NCBI RefSeq assembly: GCF_009363255.1
Contig: NZ_CP045318.1
Location: 658,001 to 722,000 of the forward strand
Reading direction: 5' to 3'
Origin: Roseivivax sp. THAF197b
GTDB lineage: Bacteria; Pseudomonadota; Alphaproteobacteria; Rhodobacterales; Rhodobacteraceae
DNA: 64,000 bases
Each line of letters begins with the position of its first letter. Position 1 is the stretch's first letter. The position numbers and the translations under genes are program-made. This document shows, in pieces, positions 16,681 to 25,585 of this stretch. Below the pieces are notes generated by a model that did no database searches, was not told where the DNA came from, and worked only from the letters and a program-made list of their open reading frames with translations.

Positions 16681-18277
16681 GGTGGGGCAGCTTTCGGTGT
16701 TCTTGTTCTTCGAGGCTCGCATCGATGGCGGCGATGGGGTCGGCACCGGGATCTTCGGTGACGCCTGCCATCAGGAGGCCGAGTTCGCGCTGGTCGGTCT
16801 GCGCGGGGTCACGCTCGCCCATGATCTGGCCGTCGAACATCACGGCGATGCGGTCCGAGAGAGCGAAGATCTCGTCGAGTTCGACGGAGACCAGAAGGAT
16901 CGCCTTGCCCTGATCGCGCAGGCGGATGATTTCTTGGTGGATGAACTCGATCGCGCCGATATCGACGCCGCGCGTCGGCTGGCCGATGAGCAGGACATCG
17001 GGGTTCCGCTCGATCTCGCGGGCGAGGACGATCTTCTGCTGGTTGCCGCCCGAGAAATTGGAAGCCTTGAGGTTGGGATTCGGCGGGCGCACGTCGAAGC
17101 GTTCCATCTTGCCCGCGGCCTCGGCCTTGATCGCGGTGTTGTTCATCAGCGCGCCGGATTGATGCGCGGCGTCGCGGTGATAGCCGAAGACGGTATTCTC
17201 CCACGCGGTATAAGGCATGATGAGCCCTTCGCGCTGGCGATCCTCGGGCACATGCCCGATGCCTGCCGCGCGTCGCGCGCGCCCGTCGGAGCCCGCGCCC
17301 GAAAGCGGCAGCTCCGTGCCGTTCAGGCGCACAGTGCCGGTGGCTTCACGGTAGCCGCCCAGCACCTCCAGCAATTCCGATTGGCCATTCCCGGCCACGC
17401 CCGCAATGCCAAGAATTTCGCCCTTCCGCAGATCGAGGGAGATGCCGCGCAGCCGCTCCACCCCGTCGGCATCCACGTGGCGCAGGTTCTCGACCTCGAG
17501 CACCGTGCCGTCGGGCTTCGCAGGCGCCTTGTCGACCTGCAACAGGACCTTGCGGCCGACCATCAGCTCCGCCAGCTGCTGCGGATCGGTCTCTGCGGTC
17601 TTTACGGTCGCGGTCATCTGGCCACGGCGCATGACCGAGACGGTGTCGGTGATCTCCATGATCTCGCGCAGCTTGTGGGTGATCAGGATGATTGTCTTCC
17701 CCTCGGCGCGCAGGTTGTCGAGGATACGGAAGAGGTGATCGGCCTCGGCCGGGGTCAGCACGCCCGTGGGCTCATCGAGGATCAGGATATCGGCCTGCCG
17801 GTAGAGCGCCTTCAGGATCTCGACGCGCTGCTGGTGGCCGACGGAAAGCGTCTCGACCGGGGCATCGGGATCGACGGACAGACCGTATTCATCGGCAAGC
17901 TGCTTCAGCACGTCCCGCGCCTTGGCAAGCGACGGCCGCAAGAGCCCGCCATCTTCGGCCCCGAGGATGACGTTCTCGAGGACGGTGAAATTCTGCACCA
18001 GCTTGAAATGCTGGAAAACCATGCCGATGCCCGCGGCGATGGCGGCCTGGCTGTCGGGGATCTCGGTCTTCTTGCCCGCGACGTAGATCTCGCCGGCATC
18101 GGCCTTGTAGAAGCCGTAGAGGATCGACATCAGCGTCGATTTGCCCGCGCCGTTCTCGCCGATGATGCCGTGGATCGTGCCGGGCATCACGCGGATCGAG
18201 ATATCCTTGTTGGCCTGGACGGGGCCGAAGGCCTTGGAGATGCCTTTCAGCTCGATGGCGGGGGCTTGGTCGGACAT
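16673..18277 (-). CDS. BMP-type ABC importer double ATPase (NupO/YufO-like)
   Basis: A 534-residue cytoplasmic ATPase made of two fused ABC domains, as in sugar and nucleoside importers. Domain 1: Walker A GENGAGKST (about 40-48), signature LSVGHQQRVEILKAL, Walker B ILILDEPTGVL. Domain 2 (about 265-510): a degenerate P-loop GVAGNGQSELLEV, signature FSGGNQQKIVLARE, and VLLIGQPTRGVD in place of the Walker B DEP. The weak second site is usual in this family. It is separated from the binding-protein gene upstream by a strong hairpin. Confidence 0.92.
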   Translation of the reverse strand: MSDQAPAIELKGISKAFGPVQANKDISIRVMPGTIHGIIGENGAGKSTLMSILYGFYKADAGEIYVAGKKTEIPDSQAAIAAGIGMVFQHFKLVQNFTVLENVILGAEDGGLLRPSLAKARDVLKQLADEYGLSVDPDAPVETLSVGHQQRVEILKALYRQADILILDEPTGVLTPAEADHLFRILDNLRAEGKTIILITHKLREIMEITDTVSVMRRGQMTATVKTAETDPQQLAELMVGRKVLLQVDKAPAKPDGTVLEVENLRHVDADGVERLRGISLDLRKGEILGIAGVAGNGQSELLEVLGGYREATGTVRLNGTELPLSGAGSDGRARRAAGIGHVPEDRQREGLIMPYTAWENTVFGYHRDAAHQSGALMNNTAIKAEAAGKMERFDVRPPNPNLKASNFSGGNQQKIVLAREIERNPDVLLIGQPTRGVDIGAIEFIHQEIIRLRDQGKAILLVSVELDEIFALSDRIAVMFDGQIMGERDPAQTDQRELGLLMAGVTEDPGADPIAAIDASLEEQEHRKLPHHG

Positions 18278-18313
18278 GAAACGTGGCTCCGAGCCGGGTA
18301 AGACTTATTGCAG

Positions 18314-18342
18314 CAGGGGCCGCGCGACATGTGCGGCCCCTG
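18314..18342 (-). terminator. Stable stem-loop between the binding-protein and ATPase genes
   Basis: CAGGGGCCGC pairs perfectly with GCGGCCCCTG around a nine-base loop, 46 bases beyond the BMP stop codon. No T run follows, so it more likely stabilises the 3' end of the binding-protein mRNA or gives partial termination, raising binding protein over permease levels as in many importer operons. Confidence 0.65.
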
Positions 18343-18388
18343 TATCCGGGCGAGCGCTATGGCTGCCCGGGTCGTGATGTTACGTGCC

Positions 18389-19393
18389 TCAGAAGTCGAT
18401 CGCGGGGCAGCTGTCGTTCTCGTAATAGCTCACGACATTCAGCGAGCCGTCGATGATGGCGTCGCGGGCCTCTTCCACGGCGGCGCGCATCTCGTCGGTG
18501 ATCAGCGCCTCGTTGTTTTCGTCCACGGCATAGCCCACACCGTTCTCGGCAAGGCCCAGCGTCATGTATTTGCCGGTCTCCAGGTCTTCGCCCGCCATCA
18601 TCGCGTCATAGACGGCGACGTCGACGCGCTTGAGCATGGAGGTCAGAACGGAGCCGGGATGCAGGTAGTTCTGGTTGCTGTCGACGCCGATGGAGTAGAT
18701 CTCCTCGTCCGCGGCGGTCTGCAGAACGCCCACGCCCGTGCCGCCCGCAGCGGCATAGATCACGTCAGCGCCCTGGCTGATCTGCGCCTTGGTCAGTTCG
18801 GAGCCCTTCACCGGGTCGTTCCAGGCCGTGGGCGTCGTGCCGGTCATGTTGGCGATGATCTCGATGTCGGGATTGACCGCCTGCGCGCCCTGCGCGTAGC
18901 CGCAGCCGAAGTGGCGGATGAGCGGGATGTCCATGCCGCCGACGAAGCCCACGGTCCCGGTTTCGGAGGCCATCGCGGCGAGCATGCCCACGAGGTACGA
19001 GCCCTGGTGTTCCTGGAAATTGATCATCAGAACGTTCTCGGGCACTTCCGGCAGGAAGCCGTCGACATTGACGAATTTGACGTCCGGGTAGTCCTTGGCC
19101 ACGGTCTCGACCTGGCCTGCAATGGCAAAGCCCGTCGTGATGATCGGGTTGAAGCCGGCCTCGGCGAAGCGCCGCAGGGCCTGTTCACGCTGGGCTTCGG
19201 ACTGAAGCTCGATATCGCGGAATTCGCCGCCGGTTTCCTCGGCCCAGCGGGTGGCACCGTTGAAGGCGGCTTCATTGAAGGATTTGTCGAACTTGCCGCC
19301 GAGATCGTAGATCAGGGCGGGATCGGCCAGGGCGGCGCCTGCGGTCAGGGCGAGCGCGGCCGCGGAGCCTGCGAGGGTTTTCATCAAGGTCAT
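18389..19393 (-). CDS. BMP-family substrate-binding lipoprotein-like protein (nucleoside-type importer)
   Basis: Periplasmic binding protein of 334 residues in the basic membrane protein (BMP/Med/PnrA) family. A signal peptide (about residues 1-23, ending GAALA) lacks a lipobox, so it is a soluble periplasmic protein. Family motifs include DLGGKFDKSFNEAAF, GYLVGM-like QGSYLVGMLAAMAS, and IYAAAGGTGVGVLQTA. ATG 19393 lies six bases after GGGAG. Relatives bind purine nucleosides; the ligand here is inferred only. It is the first gene of the importer operon and has a promoter candidate at 19474-19503. Confidence 0.9.
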   Translation of the reverse strand: MTLMKTLAGSAAALALTAGAALADPALIYDLGGKFDKSFNEAAFNGATRWAEETGGEFRDIELQSEAQREQALRRFAEAGFNPIITTGFAIAGQVETVAKDYPDVKFVNVDGFLPEVPENVLMINFQEHQGSYLVGMLAAMASETGTVGFVGGMDIPLIRHFGCGYAQGAQAVNPDIEIIANMTGTTPTAWNDPVKGSELTKAQISQGADVIYAAAGGTGVGVLQTAADEEIYSIGVDSNQNYLHPGSVLTSMLKRVDVAVYDAMMAGEDLETGKYMTLGLAENGVGYAVDENNEALITDEMRAAVEEARDAIIDGSLNVVSYYENDSCPAIDF

Positions 19394-19473
19394 CTGGGTC
19401 TCCCGTTGTGGTGCGGCGCGCGGTGTTCGCCTCTGCGGCCCGGCGCGGCGCTTGGATCTGTGAGATCAGGCGC

Positions 19474-19503
19474 AAGTAGGCAGAAGGGGCCAAGGGGCGT
19501 CAA
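19474..19503 (-). promoter_or_regulatory. Candidate housekeeping promoter of the BMP importer operon
   Basis: TTGACG (-35, 19498-19503) and CTACTT (-10, 19474-19479) with an 18-base spacer on the minus strand, about 80 bases before the BMP start codon. The -35 is close to consensus; the -10 is weak, as is common in alphaproteobacteria. Confidence 0.45.
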
Positions 19504-19547
19504 CCGCTTTTCCCCGTTGTTCGGGGCGTGTCGCGCAACGTCAGTGC

Positions 19548-19967
19548 TTATTTTTCACCAAGTGCACGCTGCATGACAATCGCGTCATCGAAGCGTCCGT
19601 CTTCGAGGCGATAATAGCGCGGGCGCCGCCCGGTTTCGGCGTAGCCATGCGCGGCGTAAAGCGCGCGGGCGGGCGCGTTGAGGGCGGCCACTTCCAGGAA
19701 GGCGTGGTGGGCCCCGGATTCTCTCGCTGTTGCGTGAAATTCCGCAATCAAGGCCGAGGCCGCCCCGCTGCGCTGCTGGTCTGGCGCGGTGGCGAGGGCC
19801 AGGATTTCCGCCTCGTCCCCGAGGATGCGGGCGATCAGCATGGCGCTTCCGGCCGAGAAAAGCCGCACGCCGGGACTGGCGAGCGTTGCGGCGATCTCGT
19901 CTGTGCGCCAGGACCGCTGGTGCTGGTAGGCCGCGGACATGATCGCGGCGGCATCAGCGGGGCTCAT
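19548..19967 (-). CDS. rimI: Ribosomal protein alanine N-acetyltransferase-like GNAT (RimI)
   Basis: A 139-residue GNAT acetyltransferase with the acetyl-CoA loop ATAPDQQRSGAASALI (about residues 60-75) and the C-terminal FLEVAALNAPARALYAAHGY segment typical of RimI. It overlaps tsaB by four bases. The tsaB-rimI pairing is widespread, which supports the name; the substrate is not proven by sequence. Confidence 0.83.
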   Translation of the reverse strand: MSPADAAAIMSAAYQHQRSWRTDEIAATLASPGVRLFSAGSAMLIARILGDEAEILALATAPDQQRSGAASALIAEFHATARESGAHHAFLEVAALNAPARALYAAHGYAETGRRPRYYRLEDGRFDDAIVMQRALGEK

Positions 19968-20533
19968 GTCAGGATCGCGGGCGCTGTGTCTCGGGCGGGT
20001 GCAGCATCCGCCGCGCGCACGTAGAGGGGGGCCGGGGCAGGACCCGGCACGGCAAGCGCCGCTCGCCGCGCGATGTTTTGCGCCAGTTGTGCGGGTGTCG
20101 GAGGGAAGGCCAAGGCCTGCTGCACCTGTGCTTCGATCTCGAGGCTTGGCGCGCAGCCCGGCCTAGCGAGATAAACCTGATCCCGTGGTCCCCGAACGGC
20201 CGGAAGATGGTCCGATGCCGCTTCGATTGCTTCGAACGTGCTCACTCCGATCGCGGGCACGCCAAGCGACAGCGCCAAACCGCGTGCCGCCGAGACGGAA
20301 ATCCGGATGCCGGTGAAATTCCCGGGCCCGACGCCCACGCCGATCCGCGAAAGGTCGCCCCAATCCGCGCCGACCTCGTTCAGGAGGCTTTCAAGAAGGG
20401 GGAAGAGCCGCTCCGCCTGCCCTTGCCGCATGTCCTCGGCGGCTGCGGCGATACACCGATCGCCGGACAGCAAAGCGGCCGCGCAATGCGCGGCCGATGT
20501 GTCGAAGCCGAGGATCAGGGCGTCAGACACCAA
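19964..20533 (-). CDS. tsaB: tRNA threonylcarbamoyladenosine biosynthesis protein TsaB
   Basis: A 189-residue ASKHA-fold protein, partner of TsaD in making t6A on ANN-decoding tRNAs. The N-terminal ILGFDTSAAHCAAALL phosphate-loop region and the GVGVGPGNFTGIRISVSAARGLAL motif (about residues 65-90) are diagnostic. The C-terminal half is short compared with E. coli TsaB, as usual in alphaproteobacteria. It overlaps nfuA by 11 bases and rimI by 4, so the three genes form one operon. Confidence 0.93.
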   Translation of the reverse strand: MVSDALILGFDTSAAHCAAALLSGDRCIAAAAEDMRQGQAERLFPLLESLLNEVGADWGDLSRIGVGVGPGNFTGIRISVSAARGLALSLGVPAIGVSTFEAIEAASDHLPAVRGPRDQVYLARPGCAPSLEIEAQVQQALAFPPTPAQLAQNIARRAALAVPGPAPAPLYVRAADAAPARDTAPAILT

Positions 20534-21089
20534 CCGGGCGCACCTCCGTGACCTCGGGGATGTAGTGCCGCAGCAGGTTCTCGATACCCATCTTCAGCGT
20601 GAGGGTGGAGGACGGGCAGCCCGCGCAGGCACCCTGCATGTGAAGGTAAACGACACCGCGCTCGAACCCGTGGAAGGTGATATCGCCGCCGTCTTGTGCC
20701 ACGGCCGGGCGCACGCGGGTATCGAGCAGTTCCTTGATCTGACCCACGATCTCGCCGTCTTCGCCAACATGCTCGGCATGGCCGGATCCAGCTTGCGCGG
20801 CGTCGTCCTTCATGACCGGCTGGCCGGACTGGAAGTGCTCCATGATCGCGCCAAGAATGGCGGGTTTCACGTGGTCCCAATCGGTTTCATCGGCTTTCGT
20901 CACGGTGACGAAATCATTGCCGAAGAACACGCCTTTGACGCCCTCGACCTCGAAAAGGCGGCTTGCAAGCGGGCTGTCGCCTGCGCCTTCAGGGGAGGGG
21001 AAATCCGCTGTGCCCATGTCGAGAACGGTCTGACCGGGCAGGAATTTAAGCGTTGCGGGATTGGGCGTGGATTCGGTCTGGATGAACAT
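20523..21089 (-). CDS. nfuA: NfuA-type Fe-S cluster carrier/scaffold
   Basis: A 188-residue protein with the Nfu N-terminal domain (about residues 1-90; starting MFIQTESTPNPATLKF) and the NifU C-terminal domain (about 110-180) with the CAGC cluster-binding cysteines in MQGACAGCPSSTLTLK. It delivers Fe-S clusters to target enzymes. First gene of the nfuA-tsaB-rimI operon. Confidence 0.95.
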   Translation of the reverse strand: MFIQTESTPNPATLKFLPGQTVLDMGTADFPSPEGAGDSPLASRLFEVEGVKGVFFGNDFVTVTKADETDWDHVKPAILGAIMEHFQSGQPVMKDDAAQAGSGHAEHVGEDGEIVGQIKELLDTRVRPAVAQDGGDITFHGFERGVVYLHMQGACAGCPSSTLTLKMGIENLLRHYIPEVTEVRPVGV

Positions 21090-21277
21090 CGCATCGGCTC
21101 CTGTCGGATGAAGCCCTTATATGCGGATTGCGCGTCGCGAGGTCAAGGTTTGGAACGATTCTAAGTTTGGGGCTGGATGTGTCGGAGGGGGGCAGCGAAG
21201 CCCTCGGGGCCCGGGGTCATTCGATTTGAGGTCGGGCGGTCACCCAGACCCGCGCATATCGAGCGAGTCGTGGTCTC

Positions 21278-21421
21278 TTAGGTCAGTTGGCGAGCAATTT
21301 CTTCCACCGCATTAATTTGTTCATCTTGCGCCGCGCCTTTTTCGCTGGACACAAAACGCAAGCAGGCGCGGTGAAGGGCGAGCAAAACGCGGCATTCATG
21401 CGGCTCTATTATTGGCTGCAT
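21278..21421 (-). CDS. Small hypothetical protein overlapping the chemoreceptor 3' end
   Basis: A 47-residue reading frame, not recognised, beginning ATG 21421 ([14 protein letters not shown]) and ending EEIARQLT. It overlaps the last 26 bases of the chemoreceptor gene in another frame and then fills what would otherwise be an empty gap. The composition is protein-like: an amphipathic helix with [12 protein letters not shown], then a charged Glu/Gln/Asp-rich helix. GGCGAC upstream is a poor ribosome binding site, so translation may be coupled to the receptor's termination. Both the reality of the gene and its role (perhaps a partner of the receptor) are uncertain. Confidence 0.5.
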   Translation of the reverse strand: MQPIIEPHECRVLLALHRACLRFVSSEKGAAQDEQINAVEEIARQLT

Positions 21422-23087
21422 TCTTGTCGCCATAGGTGAAATGCTCGGTCAGGCTGCGCATGCGATCTGCGGCTTCGGTCAACTTGCTGGAGGCGGCGGC
21501 CGTTTCCTCGAACATCGCGGCGTTGTGCTGGGTCACGTTGTCTAGGCGCGTGACGGCCGCGTTGATGTCGCCCAAGCCAGTGGCCTGTTCATGCGCCGAG
21601 GCCGCAATGTCGCCGACCCGTTCGGAGATATCGCTGACCGACGTGATGACGCTTTCCAGCACGCTCACGGTATCGCCGACGTGACGCACGCCATCCGCCA
21701 CCTGTCTCTGGCTTTTGGAGATGAGCGCGTTGATTTCCTTGGCGGCTTGCGACGACCTTTGCGCGAGCGCACGCACCTCGGAGGCGACGACGGCAAAGCC
21801 GCGCCCGGCATCGCCTGCGCGCGCGGCCTCGACCCCGGCATTGAGCGCAAGCAAATTGGTTTGAAAGGCGATATCGTCGATCACGCCGATGATTTTTGAG
21901 ACTTCGCCCGCCGACTCGCTGATCGCGCGCATGGCTTCCGATGCCTGTGCCACGACAAGGCCGCTTTCTTCGGCGTTTTTCTTGGCATCATTGGACGAGG
22001 TTGCGGCCTGGGATGCATTGTCGGCTGTCGTTTGGACAAGGTCGGTCAACCGCTCCATCGCGGCGGCCGTTTCTTCCAGAGTCGCCGCCTGCTGCTCGGT
22101 GCGTTGAGACAAGGCGTTTGCAGAGCCGCTGATGCCACTTGCTTCTTCGAGCACTTGCGCGGCATTCGCGGCCACATCGCTGATTGCGGTATCCAGCGCC
22201 TCGGTTGCGAGGTTGAAGTCGTGCCGCAGGCCTTCGAATTCCGGCGGAAGCGGCTTCAGGATGCGACTGGTCAGATTTCCCTGCGACAGGCGGGTCAAGC
22301 CATCGACGAGGACGAGCACGATCTGTTCCTGTTCCTGGCGACGGACTTCCGCCGCTTCGAGTTCCTGGGCGTCTCGCGCCTTGCCGGCCTCGTGAAGGGC
22401 AATCGTTTGGCGCTTCTCGTCTTCGAGGTCCGAGACCGCATTTTCCGCTCGCGTCTGCGCCTCAAGCGCAAGGTTCCGCTGTTCTTCCGCATCGCGTTGC
22501 GCTTTCTGAGCGGCATCACGGGCGGCTTCAGCAGCTTTCGAGGCTTCCGTCACAGCATCGACCCCTTCCGCGATTTCAGCCCGGAGCGTTTGTTGACGCT
22601 GGATCGCGAAGCTGAGCGCGGCGGCTTCGACCACAACGACCACGGCATGAAAGGCGGTCCGCTCAAGGTTTTCGAGTAGGTCTGCGCTGGGATAGACAAG
22701 AGAGGGGACCGCCACGGACAAGCCCAGGTGATGCAGAGCGATTGCAGCCGTGCCGACAAGAATCGTCCTCACGTCGTTCAAGACGACAAGCACGGCCAGC
22801 GCCGCGAAAAACGTCATATGCGCGTCGATCTGCCAAGGCGTCCCGGCCATGGCGGCGGTCAAGGCGATGCATTGACCGATGACGCCAACAGCGACCAAGG
22901 GTTTCGCAACTTCGGCGGACATTCGCGTTGCAATGAAGGCTGCGCTAGCGAACAGGGCAGAAATCGCCAACGGCAACCAGATGGCATTGCCGAAGATCCA
23001 GGCCGCAATCACGACGCAGGGCGCGAAGATAGCGGTGGCCAGAGCGAAATATCCGACGATCGCCTCGTCTTTCGATGTGGTGTCCAT
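21396..23087 (-). CDS. Methyl-accepting chemotaxis protein with polytopic membrane N-terminus
   Basis: A 563-residue chemoreceptor. Instead of a periplasmic sensor it has about six hydrophobic segments in the first 180 residues, so it probably senses a membrane or internal signal. A long coiled coil follows (about 180-250, rich in Ala/Glu/Lys/Arg), then a HAMP-like region ([17 protein letters not shown], about 265-285) and the signalling domain (about 310-540) with the hairpin tip around [20 protein letters not shown]. No CheR-binding pentapeptide is seen at the C-terminus. The start is ATG 23087, after AGG-rich sequence; it begins three bases after the 100-residue gene upstream. Confidence 0.88.
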   Translation of the reverse strand: MDTTSKDEAIVGYFALATAIFAPCVVIAAWIFGNAIWLPLAISALFASAAFIATRMSAEVAKPLVAVGVIGQCIALTAAMAGTPWQIDAHMTFFAALAVLVVLNDVRTILVGTAAIALHHLGLSVAVPSLVYPSADLLENLERTAFHAVVVVVEAAALSFAIQRQQTLRAEIAEGVDAVTEASKAAEAARDAAQKAQRDAEEQRNLALEAQTRAENAVSDLEDEKRQTIALHEAGKARDAQELEAAEVRRQEQEQIVLVLVDGLTRLSQGNLTSRILKPLPPEFEGLRHDFNLATEALDTAISDVAANAAQVLEEASGISGSANALSQRTEQQAATLEETAAAMERLTDLVQTTADNASQAATSSNDAKKNAEESGLVVAQASEAMRAISESAGEVSKIIGVIDDIAFQTNLLALNAGVEAARAGDAGRGFAVVASEVRALAQRSSQAAKEINALISKSQRQVADGVRHVGDTVSVLESVITSVSDISERVGDIAASAHEQATGLGDINAAVTRLDNVTQHNAAMFEETAAASSKLTEAADRMRSLTEHFTYGDKNAANNRAA

Positions 23088-23089
23088 AC

Positions 23090-23392
23090 CTAAATCCTTT
23101 CTGCCACGCAGAGTGCCCCGAGCCATCCCGCATCCAGAACGGCCCAGGCGCCGAACGCAGACAAGCGGGCCGAAAATCCATCATCGCCCTGCGCCATCAT
23201 GGCAAGCGGCGCCCCGACCGGACCGATTGGACGGCCACCCGCCTGTTCGATCACGCGCCCCGGCTCCCACGCGAGTACCAGCATCGGATCGCCCGGCTCC
23301 GCCTCCGGCGCCATGGCAAGCGCGGCCAGCGGTCCGGCAAACAGGGTGGCGACCAGGAAAACCGGCACAATGATCCGTTCGATGCGTTTCAT
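23090..23392 (-). CDS. Small exported or membrane-anchored hypothetical protein
   Basis: A 100-residue protein of unknown family. Residues 7-27 form a hydrophobic signal or anchor segment ([20 protein letters not shown]); the rest is periplasmic-like with a short core including [15 protein letters not shown] and [14 protein letters not shown]. It ends two bases before the chemoreceptor start, so the two are probably an operon and may work together. I do not recognise a conserved motif. Confidence 0.62.
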   Translation of the reverse strand: MKRIERIIVPVFLVATLFAGPLAALAMAPEAEPGDPMLVLAWEPGRVIEQAGGRPIGPVGAPLAMMAQGDDGFSARLSAFGAWAVLDAGWLGALCVAERI

Positions 23393-23532
23393 GTGAAAAG
23401 CGATAGACGGCGTCGATGAAGGAAGGATTAAGCGCTGAAATCCAATCCTGATTTCAGTGTCTTATAGTTAACGCTGCAGGCCAGACGAAACCGGGTCGTG
23501 CCCTTGTCGATCCGACCATGGACAGAGCAAGT

Positions 23533-23988
23533 CTAGGTGATCGCCTGCAGCTCTTCCTTCGACAGATCCCCCGGCACGATGGTGATCGGCACGGGGAGCG
23601 AGCCTGCATTTTTCGTCAGGTTCGTGACCAGCGGGCCGGGGCCTTTCTTGCCGCTTCCGGCGCCGAGGACGAGCACGCCGATCTCTTTGTCTTCATTCAC
23701 TTGCGCGATGATTTCGGGCACGGGTTCGCCTTCTCGGATCACCAATTCGGGATCGACGCCTTGCCTGTCGCGCATCCATTTCGCGAAGACCTCGAAATGG
23801 GCTTCGATCCGTTCGCGCGCCTCTTCGCGCATGATGTCCCCGACGCCGATCCAGTGGTTGAACTCATCGGGCGGAATCACCGACAGGATGGTTACTCCAC
23901 CACCGGTATTGGACGCGCGCATCGCGGCGAAACGCATCGCGTTCAGGCATTCGCGGCTATCGTCGAGCACCACGAGGAACTTGCGCAT
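23533..23988 (-). CDS. Universal stress protein (UspA family)
   Basis: A 151-residue single-domain Usp. It begins MRKFLVVLDDSRECLNAMRF, the usual first strand and helix, and ends with a LVLGAGSGKKGPGPLVTNL stretch that resembles the Gly-rich ATP-binding loop (about residues 105-125). Single-gene unit before the chemoreceptor operon. Function is stress-linked nucleotide binding by family; no specific role is shown. Confidence 0.88.
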   Translation of the reverse strand: MRKFLVVLDDSRECLNAMRFAAMRASNTGGGVTILSVIPPDEFNHWIGVGDIMREEARERIEAHFEVFAKWMRDRQGVDPELVIREGEPVPEIIAQVNEDKEIGVLVLGAGSGKKGPGPLVTNLTKNAGSLPVPITIVPGDLSKEELQAIT

Positions 23989-24042
23989 GAGGGGCCTCCT
24001 ATCCGGATGCGATCATGGCAGCGCACCGGGGCCTCGGCAAGT

Positions 24043-24906
24043 TCAGGCGGCGGATGCGGCCCAATCCCAGTAAAGCTCGCGCGCGCGGCGGGTCACGGGG
24101 CCCACCTGATAGGAGGTGTCCTCGAACGCGGTGACGGGCGTGACCTTGTTGAGGTTGCCGGTCAGGAACACCTCGTCCGCGGCTTCGAAATCGGCGAATC
24201 CCAACACTGTCTCGACCACCTCGACGCCATCGGCGCGCAGGTTCTCGATGTGCCGTGCGCGGGTGATGCCCGCGAGGAACGTGCCGTTCGGAACGGGTGT
24301 GAAGACGACGCCGTCGCGAACCATGAAGACGTTGGAGGTCGCAGTCTCGGCCACGTTGCCCATCGCGTCGGCCACCAGCGCATTACCGAAGCCACGCGCA
24401 TTCACTTCCGCCAACATCCTGGAATTGTTGGGATAGAGGCAGCCTGCCTTGGCATTCACCACGTTGTCCTCAAGCACCGGGCGGCGGAACCGCGTGCGGC
24501 CAAGCGTGACCGTATCCTCGGGCGCCAGCATCGGGAATTCCTCAAGGCAGACGGCAAAGCCGGTGCGGCCTTCCTTGGCGAGAATCGCCGAGGGCTCGCT
24601 GTCCACCGACCAATACATCGGGCGGACATAGACCTGCGCGTCATCGGGATAGGCGGCGAGGCCCTCCTGAACGATCTCGAGGATCTGGGCGTCGGAATAG
24701 GTGGGCGTGATCATCAGCGCGTGGGCGGAATGGTTGAGCCGCGCGCAATGTCGGTCGAGATCGGGCGCCATGCCATCGACGAAACGGGCGCCGTCGAACA
24801 CCGTCGAGCCCAGCCAGGAGCCGTGATCGGCAGCCTTCATGATCGGCATGTCGCCGTCATACCATTCGCCTTCGAAATAGGTGCGGATGTTGCGGCCCAC
24901 AGCCAT
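24043..24906 (-). CDS. ilvE: Class IV aminotransferase, probably branched-chain amino acid aminotransferase
   Basis: PLP enzyme of 287 residues. The catalytic lysine lies in NVVNAKAGCLYPNNSRML near residue 155, and the phosphate/cofactor segment AETATSNVFMV follows near 195. The N-terminal YFEGEWYDGDMP start fits the branched-chain branch (IlvE) rather than D-amino acid transaminase or ADC lyase. ATG 24906 follows GAGGGAC; the frame stays open upstream but adds no conserved residues. It makes valine, leucine and isoleucine from keto acids; the exact specificity is inferred. Confidence 0.82.
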   Translation of the reverse strand: MAVGRNIRTYFEGEWYDGDMPIMKAADHGSWLGSTVFDGARFVDGMAPDLDRHCARLNHSAHALMITPTYSDAQILEIVQEGLAAYPDDAQVYVRPMYWSVDSEPSAILAKEGRTGFAVCLEEFPMLAPEDTVTLGRTRFRRPVLEDNVVNAKAGCLYPNNSRMLAEVNARGFGNALVADAMGNVAETATSNVFMVRDGVVFTPVPNGTFLAGITRARHIENLRADGVEVVETVLGFADFEAADEVFLTGNLNKVTPVTAFEDTSYQVGPVTRRARELYWDWAASAA

Positions 24907-25019
24907 GGCGCGTCCCTCGTCTTGTCCTGTTTTGCCGCACCGCTCTAACGCGCGGGGGCGCACTTGGCCAGCCGAGAGCGCCCCGCCACCTGTGCGCCGT
25001 CATGGCCCGCGCGGTACGT

Positions 25020-25508
25020 TCAGTGCGCAGGCGCTTCCGCCAGCAGAGCCTCGAGATCGAGCGGCGCGTTTCCCATCTGGAGCGCGCCTTGCGCGTCCCG
25101 GGGCCAATCCTCCGGCGCGCGGTCGCGGTAAATCTCGATGCCGTTGCCGTCGGGGTCGGAGAAATAGATCGCCTCAGAGACACCGTGATCCGCCGCGCCC
25201 TCGATCTCGACACCGTTTTCGACGGCGCGCTGGAGTGCCGTGGCAAGGCTGGCACGGTCCGGAAACAGGAAGGCGGTGTGAAACAGGCCGGGATGGCGCT
25301 TCGGCGCAGGGGCGGCACCTTTGCTGGACCAGGTATTGAGGCCGATATGGTGGTGATATCCGCCCGCGGACAGGAACGCGGCCTGATCGCCGAAATGCTG
25401 GGTCACCGTCAGGCCGATGACGTCTTTATAGAAGCGGATCGAGCGGGCCAGATCGGATACTTTCAGATGAACATGGCCAATCTGCATGGCCTCGGGTGCT
25501 TTGGACAT
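25020..25508 (-). CDS. VOC-family (glyoxalase/extradiol dioxygenase-like) protein
   Basis: A 162-residue protein with two beta-alpha-beta-beta-beta modules. Metal-ligand candidates are His13 in IGHVHLKVSDLARSIRFYKD, His near 78 in HPGLFHTAF and the Glu in NGIEIYRD near residue 127. The arrangement resembles the catechol-2,3-dioxygenase-like CatE group. Substrate unknown. Single gene between the aminotransferase and the ABC1 kinase gene. Confidence 0.8.
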   Translation of the reverse strand: MSKAPEAMQIGHVHLKVSDLARSIRFYKDVIGLTVTQHFGDQAAFLSAGGYHHHIGLNTWSSKGAAPAPKRHPGLFHTAFLFPDRASLATALQRAVENGVEIEGAADHGVSEAIYFSDPDGNGIEIYRDRAPEDWPRDAQGALQMGNAPLDLEALLAEAPAH

Positions 25509-25585
25509 CGTATGCGCCTTCCCTGAAATGACGGGCAGACGCTAGAATCGTGCTCAAATCCGGGCAATTGCCGATATCCGCACGC

